Source: a virus | Strand: one strand, 5' to 3' | Length of the DNA: 27,263 nt | IMG/VR virus record: IMGVR_UViG_3300045931_000164 | Span: 1 to 27,263 of that record | Part shown: piece after piece, positions 17,301-23,699 of the stretch | Layout: every line of letters starts with the position of its first letter | Numbering within the stretch: the first letter of the stretch is position 1 | Made by a program: the position numbers and the translations under genes | Notes under the pieces: model-generated | The model's input: the letters and a program-made list of their open reading frames with translations, nothing else | Database searches by the model: none | Told to the model about the DNA's origin: nothing

Positions 17301-18617
17301 CACGCGATCGATGTCGCGACCATGCGCCACTACGTCGGCACGCGCTTCTGCGTGCGCGTGCTCGGGGTCAATTCCTTCGGCGCAAAGCGCACGCTCTCGG
17401 AAACGCCCGCGACCTGCGACACCATCATCGGCGACACGACGAAGCCTGCGCCGCCGCCGTATCTCGATCTCGACCTCAAGCGCGACACCATCACGCTCAA
17501 CTGGGATCATCCTGCCGCGCCGGACGTGGACTATTACGAGGTCCGCTATTCGCCGCTGATCGAGGACGCGAGCTACGCGCAGTCTACGGTGCTCGCGCCG
17601 CAGATCGCCTACCCGACGCGCTCGATGGACGTGCCCACGCGCCTCGGAACCTACTTCATCAAGTGCGTGGACACGAGCGGCAACCGCTCGGACGGCTTCG
17701 CCGCGGCGTTCACGCCCGGCGAGAACATCTGGCAGCTGAACGTCATCGCGACCTGGGACGACAAGCCCGAGGGCTGGCCGGGGTCAAAGGGCAATTTCGA
17801 GGTCGCAGGCGGTAACCTGCGCACGATCGCGCTCTCCGATGGCGTCTATCACCAGCGCGCCGAGTATTACTACGACGAACTCTACGACGGGGGCGCGATC
17901 TACCAGACGCGCTTTACCAGCAAGATCATTGCGGGCGGCGTGAGTTTCAATTCCGTCATGGCGCGCTGGGTGCCCCTCGCGAGTGCCGCGCCGATCGCGG
18001 GCTCGGTCGTGCTGGACACGGGCGACGGCTCGAACATCGCCGAGCTGATCGACGTGTGGCACGAAATCAGATGGGTGACGGTCGCGAACGTGATGGCCGA
18101 CTGGACGCCGCTTGCGAGCGCGGTGCCGATCGGCTTCGGCGAGTCCGACTTCGGGCCGTGGCGGCGCTTCCAGGTCGGCGACTACATCGGCCAGGTGTTC
18201 CAGTTCCGCCTGATCGCCGAATACATTGGCCCGGACGCGGTCGCGGACGTGGGCGCGTCGATCACGGGCGCGGTGATCGAGATCGACATGACCGACCGCA
18301 TCGATGGCGTCTACGACGTGGCCTGTCCGATCGGCGGCATGCGCGTTCTCTACGAGCCCGCGTTCAAGGAGCGCCCGGCAATCGCGATCACCAGCGACAG
18401 CGTGAGTGCGGGCGATACGCACGTCATCACCAACGCCGACCGCAACGGCTTCGACATCGAGTTCCTGAACGGCGGCGCATCGGTCGCGCGCCAGTTCGAC
18501 TGGCTCGCCAAGGGCTACGGCGCGCAGAGCACCCGCATCGTCGAGGGGATGCTCCGCAGGCGAGCGGGCCCGCGCCGTCAGCCGGTAGCTAGAGTAATTA
18601 CCAGGAGGGCAGCATGA
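14361..18617 (+). CDS. Tail-tip host-specificity protein, fused I-J type
   Basis: The 1418-residue protein starts at GTG 14361, 13 nt inside the hydrolase gene. The N-terminal ~70 residues look beta-grasp/ubiquitin-like and are followed by a long hydrophobic stretch (about 78-137). Both are features of lambda protein I, so I and J seem fused here. Residues about 165-910 match the J/phage-tail_3 hub, with 'DPYGPVRRIFGTHRIYP' near its start. Fibronectin III-like beta domains follow (about 916-1120). The C-terminus carries a repeated 'MARWVPLASAAPI' / 'MADWTPLASAVPI' unit and should be the receptor-binding end. Confidence 0.9.
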   Translation: MEVLTQRLDKRRSLGFAEEGLTCAQLVEGFAPAGIDREYVLCAINGVPVPRHLWAHVTPKEHAQVIVAIVPGKGGGKKNPLALIASIAIAIVAPMAAGAILGASGGTVLAFGITAQAALGTAIGFVANMALGAIFKPSQPSISAASASTSSSSSSPTYSLQGQSNLLDPYGPVRRIFGTHRIYPVIAGRPYSEIWGDDQYLTTLYDIGAGDYEVSDVRIGASHIGYFQNASYYVHRNTKTPGLLWYWGARHEDAYSLILNDGWSTVDTQPDTAYFVATFVFPTGVATINRDTGAQGQNIVRFQIEWSPYGSGAWYPVQSAHYWHSSRDIMPDTDSANVEVTGGELLRQEGSWGNPDDGGDGDLRAMRVTSSTTGYLPGAQALELRSQSVPLPYGSTFIYNGTTYTILGNVTTSAQSHTISPPLQTEFVTQVTHFDGDGGEWYQYDPPQTVLAYHTATNTYEIRDSRIQQLALSVTVRPTAGHVEGQRFSIRARQTQGAGDEQFTYGDMIFAGVSSISGTVPAINLRNEHTLLELRVKANDQVNGTLEDLSCFAQSYLWVRRGGAWSYELSRNPAWCLWEVLTGKMNKRPVAQAKLDLASFEAWANYCDSIHPSTGDARARFDHVVDYYTTLFALAQTISAAGRATLAPGDGLFRVIIDQPKTTPVQVFTPHNSIGFKGTRTFIEAPHAFRAKFMNSASWKVEEFTVYNDGYSLGNSSVFEVIELPGVTREGQVWCDARYRMAQGIHRQESWTLEVDWENLICTRGDLVHVAHDVPKLGGLPSRIKDVHYTGGGLADQWTLTEPVDFGGNPGGFGYTIRSVNGVIQQGQFGAQLDAYTVAPVSPIGNVQVGDLHVWGEMDHITYPFLVAAIAPQSDAAATLTLVPYAGAAIFGADQGAIPPYDPVVDDDLSLIAPPPIPRVTILQTLVYAARRPLLTISFDWRQYVAPIFVNYEIWLDWDLNTTGAPVLLGRSASPNFEWIHAIDVATMRHYVGTRFCVRVLGVNSFGAKRTLSETPATCDTIIGDTTKPAPPPYLDLDLKRDTITLNWDHPAAPDVDYYEVRYSPLIEDASYAQSTVLAPQIAYPTRSMDVPTRLGTYFIKCVDTSGNRSDGFAAAFTPGENIWQLNVIATWDDKPEGWPGSKGNFEVAGGNLRTIALSDGVYHQRAEYYYDELYDGGAIYQTRFTSKIIAGGVSFNSVMARWVPLASAAPIAGSVVLDTGDGSNIAELIDVWHEIRWVTVANVMADWTPLASAVPIGFGESDFGPWRRFQVGDYIGQVFQFRLIAEYIGPDAVADVGASITGAVIEIDMTDRIDGVYDVACPIGGMRVLYEPAFKERPAIAITSDSVSAGDTHVITNADRNGFDIEFLNGGASVARQFDWLAKGYGAQSTRIVEGMLRRRAGPRRQPVARVITRRAA

Positions 18618-19738
18618 GCCAATTCAATTTCGGCACCATCGACCCGAACGTCAAGACCGGCACCGAGCTCGCCGCCGACTTGAACCAGTGGCGCGACGCG
18701 CTGCACACGACGCATGCGGGTGTTGCGCGCCCTGCATATGCAACGCCGGGCTTGCTATGGGTCGATCAGACGAACGGCGCGGATTGGCTACTGAAGATGT
18801 CCACATCTACGGGCGATGTAATTATCAACGGGATTAACCCGACGACGAATCAGCGAAGCCCGACGCTCTTTCCTGACGGCTCGGTAACTGCGCCTGCAAT
18901 CGCGTTCGCGAGCGAGCCGGGGCTAGGATGGTATCGCAGGAGCGCGGGGAATATCAGTATGGCGGCGGGCGGCAAGAAAGCGCATGACTTCGCCGCCAGT
19001 GCCGCATCGTCGTCGTTGACGATAACCCCGCTGGCGGCGGGAGATAGTGTGGTGAGGTTAGATTCGGATCAATCAGATCAAACTAACAGGAATGTGTTGA
19101 TGCTCTACGTAAACGCGGCAGAAGCCGCGTTGCTATCTACGACGGGAGGAGCGGGCACGGCGCGGGCCATCACCTACACCGCGCCGTCGCACAATTTCAG
19201 CGGGCCGATTGTCGGAAACGGGACCATTACGACCACGGGTGGGTTTGGGCTTGTCCCTGGGGCGAAGCCCGCTTTACGGTTTGAGAGTTCGGGCTGGCGC
19301 TTGGAGTTTGACGTTGGATATTTGACTTATAGAACTTGGGACAATGCGTCGCCCTTCTCTTGCGACCCCAATGGCAATTTCAGTATCGGCGGGATGGGCT
19401 ACAAGCCCGGCGGCGGGCCGTGGACCGACAGTTCCGACGGGCGCATAAAGGATAACATTGCGGACTATACGAGCGGGCTTGATGCGGTGCTGGCGCTGCG
19501 CCCGGTGAGCTACACGTTCAAAGCCGAGACCGGGCGCGATACTGCGATTAAGTATGTTGGGCTGATTGGGCAGGAAGCCGAGCGCGCCATGCCCGAGATT
19601 GTGACAACTAAGGCCGACAAGGTTGGCGATCTGGAATTCAGCGACATGCGAACGCTCGATTCCGGGCCGCTCGTTTACGCGCTCGTCAACGCGGTCAAGG
19701 AGTTGGCCGAGCGCGTCGGCAAATTGGAGGGCGCATGA
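18614..19738 (+). CDS. Tail fibre with C-terminal S74 intramolecular chaperone
   Basis: It begins in an ATGA overlap with the J-like gene; GGAGG is at 18603-18607. The 374-residue protein has an N-terminal attachment region ('MSQFNFGTIDPNVKTG'), a beta-rich Gly/Thr middle, and a C-terminal peptidase S74 domain starting at 'SDGRIKDNI'. Ser274 and Lys279 form the expected autocleavage dyad, so about 100 residues should be released after trimer folding. A coiled coil follows at the end (VNAVKELAERVGKLEGA). The middle is visibly more A+T-rich than the J-like gene, consistent with fibre exchange. Confidence 0.85.
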   Translation: MSQFNFGTIDPNVKTGTELAADLNQWRDALHTTHAGVARPAYATPGLLWVDQTNGADWLLKMSTSTGDVIINGINPTTNQRSPTLFPDGSVTAPAIAFASEPGLGWYRRSAGNISMAAGGKKAHDFAASAASSSLTITPLAAGDSVVRLDSDQSDQTNRNVLMLYVNAAEAALLSTTGGAGTARAITYTAPSHNFSGPIVGNGTITTTGGFGLVPGAKPALRFESSGWRLEFDVGYLTYRTWDNASPFSCDPNGNFSIGGMGYKPGGGPWTDSSDGRIKDNIADYTSGLDAVLALRPVSYTFKAETGRDTAIKYVGLIGQEAERAMPEIVTTKADKVGDLEFSDMRTLDSGPLVYALVNAVKELAERVGKLEGA

Positions 19739-19920
19739 GCGACAAGCCAAACGGCACGATGAGCGAGCAGGATGTCGCCTACATGGTCCAGGTGCTGACG
19801 ACCCGCCCGCTCGGCGAGGCGCTGCCGCTCTGGCTCAAGCTGACGGGGCAGCAGGTCGTGCCGATCGCGGCGTCCGCTTCGCCGGATAGCCCGAGCCGGG
19901 CGGGGGGGCCTGTGGGGTAG
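19735..19920 (+). CDS. Small hypothetical protein at the end of the tail operon
   Basis: An ATGA overlap with the fibre stop supports this 61-residue ORF. It has 'MSEQDVAYMVQVLTTRPLGEALPLWLKL', a helical segment, and a low-complexity Ser/Pro/Gly tail. No membrane segment is clear. It could be a fibre assembly factor by position, but no family is recognised. Its stop codon lies in a 14-nt palindrome with the stop of the convergent gene. Confidence 0.5.
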   Translation: MSDKPNGTMSEQDVAYMVQVLTTRPLGEALPLWLKLTGQQVVPIAASASPDSPSRAGGPVG

Positions 19921-19922
19921 GG

Positions 19923-20213
19923 CTACCCGGAGCCTGCCGACGCGTCCTGCGCGTCACCCGCCGCCTGCATGCGGGCTTTTACAGCAGGGTTCCAATCCTC
20001 AGTTGTCCACCATCCATCGCCATTTTTGTCAAAGTTCGTTCCCATCCCGGCTCCCCGCATCTCCTCCGGGGCCATGCAACGCCTACCGCCTTCACTGGCA
20101 GGCACGCCGAAGCGCCCGACCCGGTGCATCTCGAAGGCGGTATCGGAATTGAAGTATTCCCCGCAGCCGGAGCACTGGCAGCGGCTGTTGGTCAGCTTGC
20201 GGGTAGGTCTCAT
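19923..20213 (-). CDS. Small zinc-binding protein, FDXHR-like
   Basis: ATG at 20213 gives 96 residues; an in-frame TTG at 20225 would add four. The product has 'CQCSGCGEYF', then 'AFEMHRVG' and 'RRCMAPEEM', a Cys-Cys/His-Cys arrangement like a single zinc finger and like the phage FDXHR family. The C-terminus has 'NFDKNGDGWWT'. It is convergent with the tail operon (2-nt gap) and lies between the tail and attP. The role is unknown; nucleic-acid binding is plausible. Confidence 0.7.
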   Translation of the reverse strand: MRPTRKLTNSRCQCSGCGEYFNSDTAFEMHRVGRFGVPASEGGRRCMAPEEMRGAGMGTNFDKNGDGWWTTEDWNPAVKARMQAAGDAQDASAGSG

Positions 20214-20217
20214 GATG

Positions 20218-20432
20218 ACTGCCAAAAATGAAGAAAACGGCTTTTGATAACACTGGCCTTTTTTTGGCCGGTATTTTTGGCAAATCCTGGAAAATGCTTT
20301 GCGAATCAGTAAATGCGGACGGGATTGTGATTCCAGGTGTTGTGGGTTCGAGTCCCATCAGCCACCCCAAAATCAATGACTTACAAGCGGCGTTTTTGAA
20401 TTTGCCAAAAATAACCGGATTTGCCAAAAATA
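20218..20432. repeat. Integrase arm-type sites flanking the attachment core
   Basis: A 16-nt sequence GGATTTGCCAAAAATA occurs at 20417-20432 and, inverted and exact, at 20272-20287. A near copy (TTTGCCAAAAATAA) is at 20401-20414. Core-only partial copies are GCCAAAAAT at 20221-20229 and inverted TTTTTGGC at 20261-20268. They flank the tRNA-like core on both sides, as arm sites do in tyrosine-integrase attP. Binding by the neighbouring integrase is inferred. Confidence 0.65.
20321..20369 (+). other. attP core: 3' half of a tRNA-His gene
   Basis: The sequence from the anticodon loop TTGTGAT (20325-20331, anticodon GTG at 20327-20329) through the 3' stem TCCAG, variable region, T arm (GTGGG-TTCGAGT-CCCAT at 20342-20358), acceptor strand CAGCCAC and encoded CCA (20367-20369) is the 3' half of tRNA-His. 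There is no 5' half upstream, and the 5' anticodon stem already mismatches (CGGGA against TCCAG). This is the classic integrase crossover site, which would restore an intact host tRNA-His after insertion. Confidence 0.82.
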
Positions 20433-20455
20433 AAGCCCCTGATCAGCGCAGGGGC
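20425..20455 (-). terminator. Intrinsic terminator of the integrase gene
   Basis: The perfect 7-bp stem GCCCCTG/CAGGGGC (20435-20441 with 20449-20455) has a 7-nt loop, and on the - strand is followed by TTTATTTTT. The integrase stop codon lies in the loop, and the U-tract coincides with the right-arm repeat. It would end the leftward transcript next to attP. Confidence 0.75.
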
Positions 20456-21492
20456 GTCACCTTCGAGACCCCTCTGCGGTAGTGCTTTTGTGCGGTCTTC
20501 ACGGTGTCCCCGAGGAGCTCGGCGGCCCGCTCGTCGCTCTCGGCGTCCGACCCGGACTTCGCGCGGATGTCGTGCTCGACGAAACGCTCCCCGCCATCCT
20601 TCAGGTGCCGCTCCATCGTGCGATACCACTCGCTCTTGAAGGCCTGTTTGGTGATCGCCCGGCCGGCGTAGGCCTTCTCGGTCCGCCTCATCATGAAGAG
20701 CGGCCGCGGCAGTGCAGCAATGCCCTCCGGGAGTGTCGGGCGCAGCGCCAGGATGGCGTCCACGACGCGCTTGAGCGACGGGCTCCAGCGCACCAGGCGG
20801 TGCTTGCCGCGCTTGTTCTGGACGTAGTCGATCCCGCGCGCGGTCAGGTTCGCGTCGGTCAGGCGCAGGAGGTTCCCCTGGCGCATCGCGGTGAGGCGCT
20901 TCAGCATGATGTAGCAGCGCAGCCACCGCGGGCCGTGGCGCTCGAACTGGCGCAACTCCTCGGCCCTGACGTAGCGCACGCGCGGGCTCTCCCTGTTCCG
21001 GCGCACGCCATAGCATGGGTTAACCGTGACATCGTAGCGGTCATCTCCCATAGCCCAACTGTAAGCCGAGGAGAGGAGAGCGATCTCCCGGTTCGCGCGC
21101 ACGGGCGCGGGCACGCCCTGCTTGTCGGTGCGCTTCCTGAGGTAGCGGGCGGCGTGCTTGGAGTTGACGAGCCCGTATTTCATGCGCCCGAATGTGGCCT
21201 TGAGCATCTCGGCCTCGCCCAGGTTGGACTTGTGGGTCTCCATGCTGCGCCGTCCGGCGCGCACCTCGCCCTCGCAGTAGACGAGGAAGGAGTCGAGCAT
21301 CTCGCCCACGGTTCCCTCGGCGGTAGCCTTCCCGGTGGAGAGCTCGACCCACTTCGCGCGGGCATCGCGGTCCCAGGTCTTGCCGAGCCGGGTCCACTCG
21401 TTGTTAGCCGGATTGCGCCAGAAATAAATGCCGCGATGCTCATACACGCCCTGCGGCAAATGGGCGTGCTCGGGCTTGCGCCTGCGTGCCAT
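20443..21492 (-). CDS. int: Tyrosine integrase
   Basis: The 349-residue protein catalyses site-specific integration and, with an excisionase, excision. It has an N-terminal arm-binding-like region (1-55), a SAM-like core-binding domain (about 58-160) and the catalytic domain. Arg204 in 'TAMRQGNL', Lys230 (or 227) in the beta hairpin, His307 and Arg310 in 'HDIRAKSG' and the nucleophile Tyr338 in 'QKHYRRG' are visible. The usual second His of 'LGH' is Asp329 here (LLGDT). GGGAGG precedes the ATG. It sits directly beside the tRNA-His attP site. Confidence 0.93.
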   Translation of the reverse strand: MARRRKPEHAHLPQGVYEHRGIYFWRNPANNEWTRLGKTWDRDARAKWVELSTGKATAEGTVGEMLDSFLVYCEGEVRAGRRSMETHKSNLGEAEMLKATFGRMKYGLVNSKHAARYLRKRTDKQGVPAPVRANREIALLSSAYSWAMGDDRYDVTVNPCYGVRRNRESPRVRYVRAEELRQFERHGPRWLRCYIMLKRLTAMRQGNLLRLTDANLTARGIDYVQNKRGKHRLVRWSPSLKRVVDAILALRPTLPEGIAALPRPLFMMRRTEKAYAGRAITKQAFKSEWYRTMERHLKDGGERFVEHDIRAKSGSDAESDERAAELLGDTVKTAQKHYRRGVSKVTPLR

Positions 21493-21497
21493 GTTGT

Positions 21498-21737
21498 CTA
21501 ATCCTCCCTGCCCTTCAGTCTATCCCGCCGTTCGAACATCGAAAAATCGGGCTCTGCGTCCTCGTCGTGGCTGGCGTCGTTCGGGCGCAGGTTCGGCACA
21601 TCGTTCGCGGCGACCTTAACCTTCCCGCCCTTCCTGTAGATGAACCGGATGCCCATCGCCTGCAGCCGCTTCGCCTGCGCCGGCGCCGTGCGGCGATCGG
21701 TCAGTTCGCAGACTTCGTCCGGCGTGAGGTAGAGCAT
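21498..21737 (-). CDS. Excisionase-like DUF4224 protein
   Basis: This 79-residue protein begins at ATG 21737; longer in-frame extensions run through the neighbouring gene. 'MLYLTPDEVCELTDRRTAPA' followed by 'QAKRLQAMGIRFIYRKGGKV' is the small helix-plus-wing DUF4224 pattern seen next to phage integrases. It ends 5 nt before the integrase start, whose Shine-Dalgarno lies in its last codons. A directionality role is therefore likely, though not shown. The C-terminus is acidic and disordered-looking. Confidence 0.7.
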   Translation of the reverse strand: MLYLTPDEVCELTDRRTAPAQAKRLQAMGIRFIYRKGGKVKVAANDVPNLRPNDASHDEDAEPDFSMFERRDRLKGRED

Positions 21738-21748
21738 GTGCGTTACCG

Positions 21749-21976
21749 TCAGTGGTCCCTGTCCATCTCGATCATCACGCGCATGCTCGAGCAGTGGTCC
21801 TCGAAAATCTGCCGGCGCGCTTCCTTCGGGTGGAAGCCGCAGACCCACATGGCCGTCAGTTGCGCGAGCACCGCGCCCTGAACGTGCGGTCCCTGCCCGT
21901 GCAGCAGCACCTCGATCTGTTGGGAGACAGCGAGTGCGCGCCGCATGATCTCTTCGCGGTCCTCGTCCTCTGTCAT
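21749..21976 (-). CDS. Small hypothetical protein in the integrase operon
   Basis: The 75-residue ORF starts in an ATGA overlap with the annealing-protein stop (21973-21976), indicating coupled translation. It is acidic at the N-terminus (MTEDEDREEIMRRA) and helical, with 'LLHGQGPHVQGAVLAQLTAMW' broken by no motif and a final 'MRVMIEMDRDH'. No family is recognised. Its neighbours suggest a recombination accessory role, but this is guilt by association. Confidence 0.6.
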   Translation of the reverse strand: MTEDEDREEIMRRALAVSQQIEVLLHGQGPHVQGAVLAQLTAMWVCGFHPKEARRQIFEDHCSSMRVMIEMDRDH

Positions 21977-22890
21977 GCCTGATCTTCCTTCATGGCCTTC
22001 AAGGTCGCCTCGAGGTCGGTGTATTCGGCCGGCGTGAGCTCCGAAAAATGTTCTTTGCCGTAGGCTTTCAAGCAGTAGTCCTTCACGTGCTCGCGGTCGA
22101 GCTTGTGCTCCCTGATGAACGCTTCCAGTCGTTTCTTCTGCGGCTCGCTGATGACGCCGCGCTCGGCTGCCCGCTCCGCCTGGGCCATGCGCTTCAACGC
22201 CGCGCGTGTCTTGGAATCGAGGAGCGTCCATAGCGCGACCTTCTCGTCATTGTCAAAGCCGGAAGCTTCGCAGAGCCCGTAGGCGTCCATCGGCCGGTCT
22301 TCCGCCATGCACTGGCGCACCCCCGCGGCCGTCGCCATGACGACCTCCTGGCGCTCGGCGCTCAACGCCTCGAGCGCGCCGGTCGTTGGAGTAATCGGGG
22401 CTGAGGGCAGCCCCGTCTCGGCACCGGGGATCGAGTCAACTTCAGACTCGTCGAGCCACCCCATCCCGCAGATCGAGAGCGTGACGCGCCGCTTGGCCTT
22501 GGTCTCGCACTTCATCAAGGCATTGCTGCGCGCCTCGCCCTTCAGCCCTTCGAGCGGCACGGCGCCGATCGCCTCGTCGTGCCGGCCGTCCTTGTCGGTC
22601 GCCGTCGCCGTCACCACGTAGCAGCCTTCGACGAGCTCGCGCGACCGGATGCTGATCGACACCCCATGAAGCCTGCGCAACTGGTCGGTGCAGTCACGCA
22701 GGGCGTAGAGGCGCAGCTTCCCGTTCAGGACGATGTACTCGAACGGCTTCGTCAGCGGGTTCAAGCCCTGCGATTCGCACACCCGCTTGTAATACATGAC
22801 GCGCTCTTCCGGCTTGAGCTTCGACAGGTCGCCCTGGATCAGGACCTGCTCGAGCACGGCGCCGCCGTCCTGCTTGCTGGGGAGGCTCAC
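21973..22890 (-). CDS. Putative RecT/Redbeta-like single-strand annealing protein
   Basis: GTG 22890 is preferred: AAGGAG lies 8 nt before it and it makes a GTGA overlap, while the GTG at 22899 would start inside the Shine-Dalgarno. The 305-residue protein has 'CESQGLNPLTKPFEYIVLNG', then 'RDCTDQLRRLHGV', and 'ALMKCETKAKRRVTLSICG', the pattern of phage annealing proteins that pair homologous single strands. A separate helical C-terminal module (about 245-300) has 'SEPQKKRLEAFI' and 'SELTPAEYTDL'. No partner exonuclease is obvious next door. Assignment to a superfamily is from pattern, not alignment. Confidence 0.65.
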   Translation of the reverse strand: MSLPSKQDGGAVLEQVLIQGDLSKLKPEERVMYYKRVCESQGLNPLTKPFEYIVLNGKLRLYALRDCTDQLRRLHGVSISIRSRELVEGCYVVTATATDKDGRHDEAIGAVPLEGLKGEARSNALMKCETKAKRRVTLSICGMGWLDESEVDSIPGAETGLPSAPITPTTGALEALSAERQEVVMATAAGVRQCMAEDRPMDAYGLCEASGFDNDEKVALWTLLDSKTRAALKRMAQAERAAERGVISEPQKKRLEAFIREHKLDREHVKDYCLKAYGKEHFSELTPAEYTDLEATLKAMKEDQA

Positions 22891-23078
22891 TCGCGCCACT
22901 CCTTCGGCGTGGACATCATCAGCTCGCGCTCGAGACCGCGGGCGAACTCGGACCAGTGGAGCATCAGAGAGCGGATGTCCTCGCAGACGCGGAGCACGTC
23001 CTCGTTCGGCAGGCTCGACGGCAGATGGATCGTCGGCAGCAGGTTTATGAAGTTGTCGGTGCGCGGGGTCTCGATCAT
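22887..23078 (-). CDS. Small hypothetical early protein
   Basis: ATG 23078 has GGAGGAG 5 nt upstream and gives 63 residues. Longer in-frame starts at 23135 (ATG with GAGGAG) and 23156 (GTG) would add a basic leader. It contains 'LPNEDVLRVCEDIRSLMLHW', a helical segment. It is the first gene downstream of the leftward early promoter and overlaps the annealing-protein start by 4 nt. Function unknown. Confidence 0.6.
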   Translation of the reverse strand: MIETPRTDNFINLLPTIHLPSSLPNEDVLRVCEDIRSLMLHWSEFARGLERELMMSTPKEWRE

Positions 23079-23203
23079 CGTTCTCCTCCTCTGCTGGTTG
23101 CGAAGCTTCATCGCCAGGCTGCGGTTGCGGTGCATGGTGGGGAACTCCTCGGTCACGGGTTCTTAAGGAGTGGTTAAAGTCCGCGTCATATAGGCGTAGG
23201 CGT

Positions 23204-23244
23204 AGTTTAGACTCCTAGAATCCTGCTGTCCAGAGTCCTAAACT
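23204..23244 (-). promoter_or_regulatory. Leftward early promoter with two embedded operators
   Basis: On the - strand, TGGACA (23232-23227) and TAAACT (23209-23204) are separated by 17 nt, a strong sigma70 match. Operator copies occupy 23204-23221 (AGTTTAG-ACTC-CTAGAAT) and 23227-23244 (TGTCCAG-AGTC-CTAAACT), 23 bp centre to centre, covering the -10 and the -35. This is the counterpart of lambda pL/OL and would drive the recombination-integration operon. Confidence 0.75.
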
Positions 23245-23253
23245 ACACAAGCG

Positions 23254-23275
23254 AAAAAACCCCGCCGGAGCGGGG
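23254..23275 (-). terminator. Intrinsic terminator after the repressor gene
   Basis: The stem CCCCGC/GCGGGG (23260-23265 with 23270-23275) has a 4-nt loop, and on the - strand is followed by TTTTTT (23259-23254). It ends the repressor transcript just before the leftward early promoter. Confidence 0.85.
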
Positions 23276-23314
23276 CGCGCGCGGTTCAACCTCTTCCAGT
23301 GAAGCCGCTAGGGT

Positions 23315-23448
23315 TTACCCCTTGAAAGTTTCCGCGATGCGCGCGAGGCGCTCGCGCTCTTCCTGGGTCATGCTCATCATGGCGGCGTAGACGCGGCGTA
23401 TCGTCGGGTCAAGGCGTTTGGGCATGCGGCCCCACATGATCCATTCTC
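23315..23448 (-). pseudogene. Out-of-frame C-terminal part of the repressor
   Basis: Just where the HTH repressor frame diverges, the +1 frame continues with 'REWIMWGRMPKRLDPTIRR' and ends 'QEERERLARIAETFKG' before TAA at 23315. 'TGY-R-REWIMWGRMPKR' is what would be expected after 'NIEKHTGY' in short phage repressors, and 'MTQEERERLARIAE' is a typical repressor C-terminus. The intact protein would be about 103 residues, without an S24 protease domain. It may be joined to the N-terminal part by frameshifting, or be a mutated remnant. Confidence 0.6.
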
Positions 23449-23627
23449 TTCCTATAGCCGGTATGTTTCTCGATGTTCTCGGCGTGGATGGGGCTGATCG
23501 ACTTCGCCGTGCCGTCACGCCATTGCGTGACGAGGCCCTTGCTGCACCCGGCGATGTCGGCGAGCTGGGTCGATTTCAGTTTCTGCTCGGTCAGCATTTC
23601 GTTGATGCGCTGTCCAAGAGTACTCAT
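23409..23627 (-). CDS. XRE-type HTH repressor, CI position, apparently frameshifted
   Basis: The 72-residue frame starts 'MSTLGQRINEMLTEQKLKST' and has a clear helix-turn-helix (about residues 17-38: 'QLADIAGCSKGLVTQW'), followed by 'NIEKHTGYR'. After Arg59 the sequence loses similarity ('KRMDHVGPHAQTP') while the +1 frame continues the expected domain. The change lies near 23449-23453 at AGG-AAG-AGA, which contains rare Arg codons and no long homopolymer. It is divergent to the Cro-like gene as in lambda, so it is the likely lysogeny repressor. No Shine-Dalgarno precedes the ATG. Confidence 0.75.
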   Translation of the reverse strand: MSTLGQRINEMLTEQKLKSTQLADIAGCSKGLVTQWRDGTAKSISPIHAENIEKHTGYRKRMDHVGPHAQTP

Positions 23628-23651
23628 AGGCTTGGACCGTAGCTTGGAAGC

Positions 23652-23692
23652 GGTAGAGGATGCTTGACGCACCTTCTTTAGCGTCCTAAACT
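23652..23692 (+). promoter_or_regulatory. Rightward cro promoter with embedded operators
   Basis: TTGACG (23664-23669) and TAAACT (23687-23692) are 17 nt apart. Operator TCTTTAG-CGTC-CTAAACT at 23675-23692 contains the -10. A weaker copy, GGTAGAG-GATG-CTTGACG at 23652-23669, contains the -35 and is 23 bp away centre to centre. The -10 ends 7 nt before ATG 23700, so transcription should start at or next to the ATG. Confidence 0.75.
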
Positions 23693-23699
23693 TCGCGGC

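Noticed and set aside
14835-17510. 891-codon open frame on the - strand
   Set aside because: It lies fully antisense to the J-like gene, is Arg/Val-rich low complexity, and reflects GC-biased third codon positions.
20301-20369. Complete tRNA gene
   Set aside because: Only the 3' half from the anticodon loop is present; no D arm or 5' acceptor strand upstream, so it is an att core.
22891-22899. GTG 22899 as start of the annealing protein
   Set aside because: It sits within the AAGGAGTG Shine-Dalgarno; GTG 22890 has proper 8-nt spacing and a GTGA overlap.
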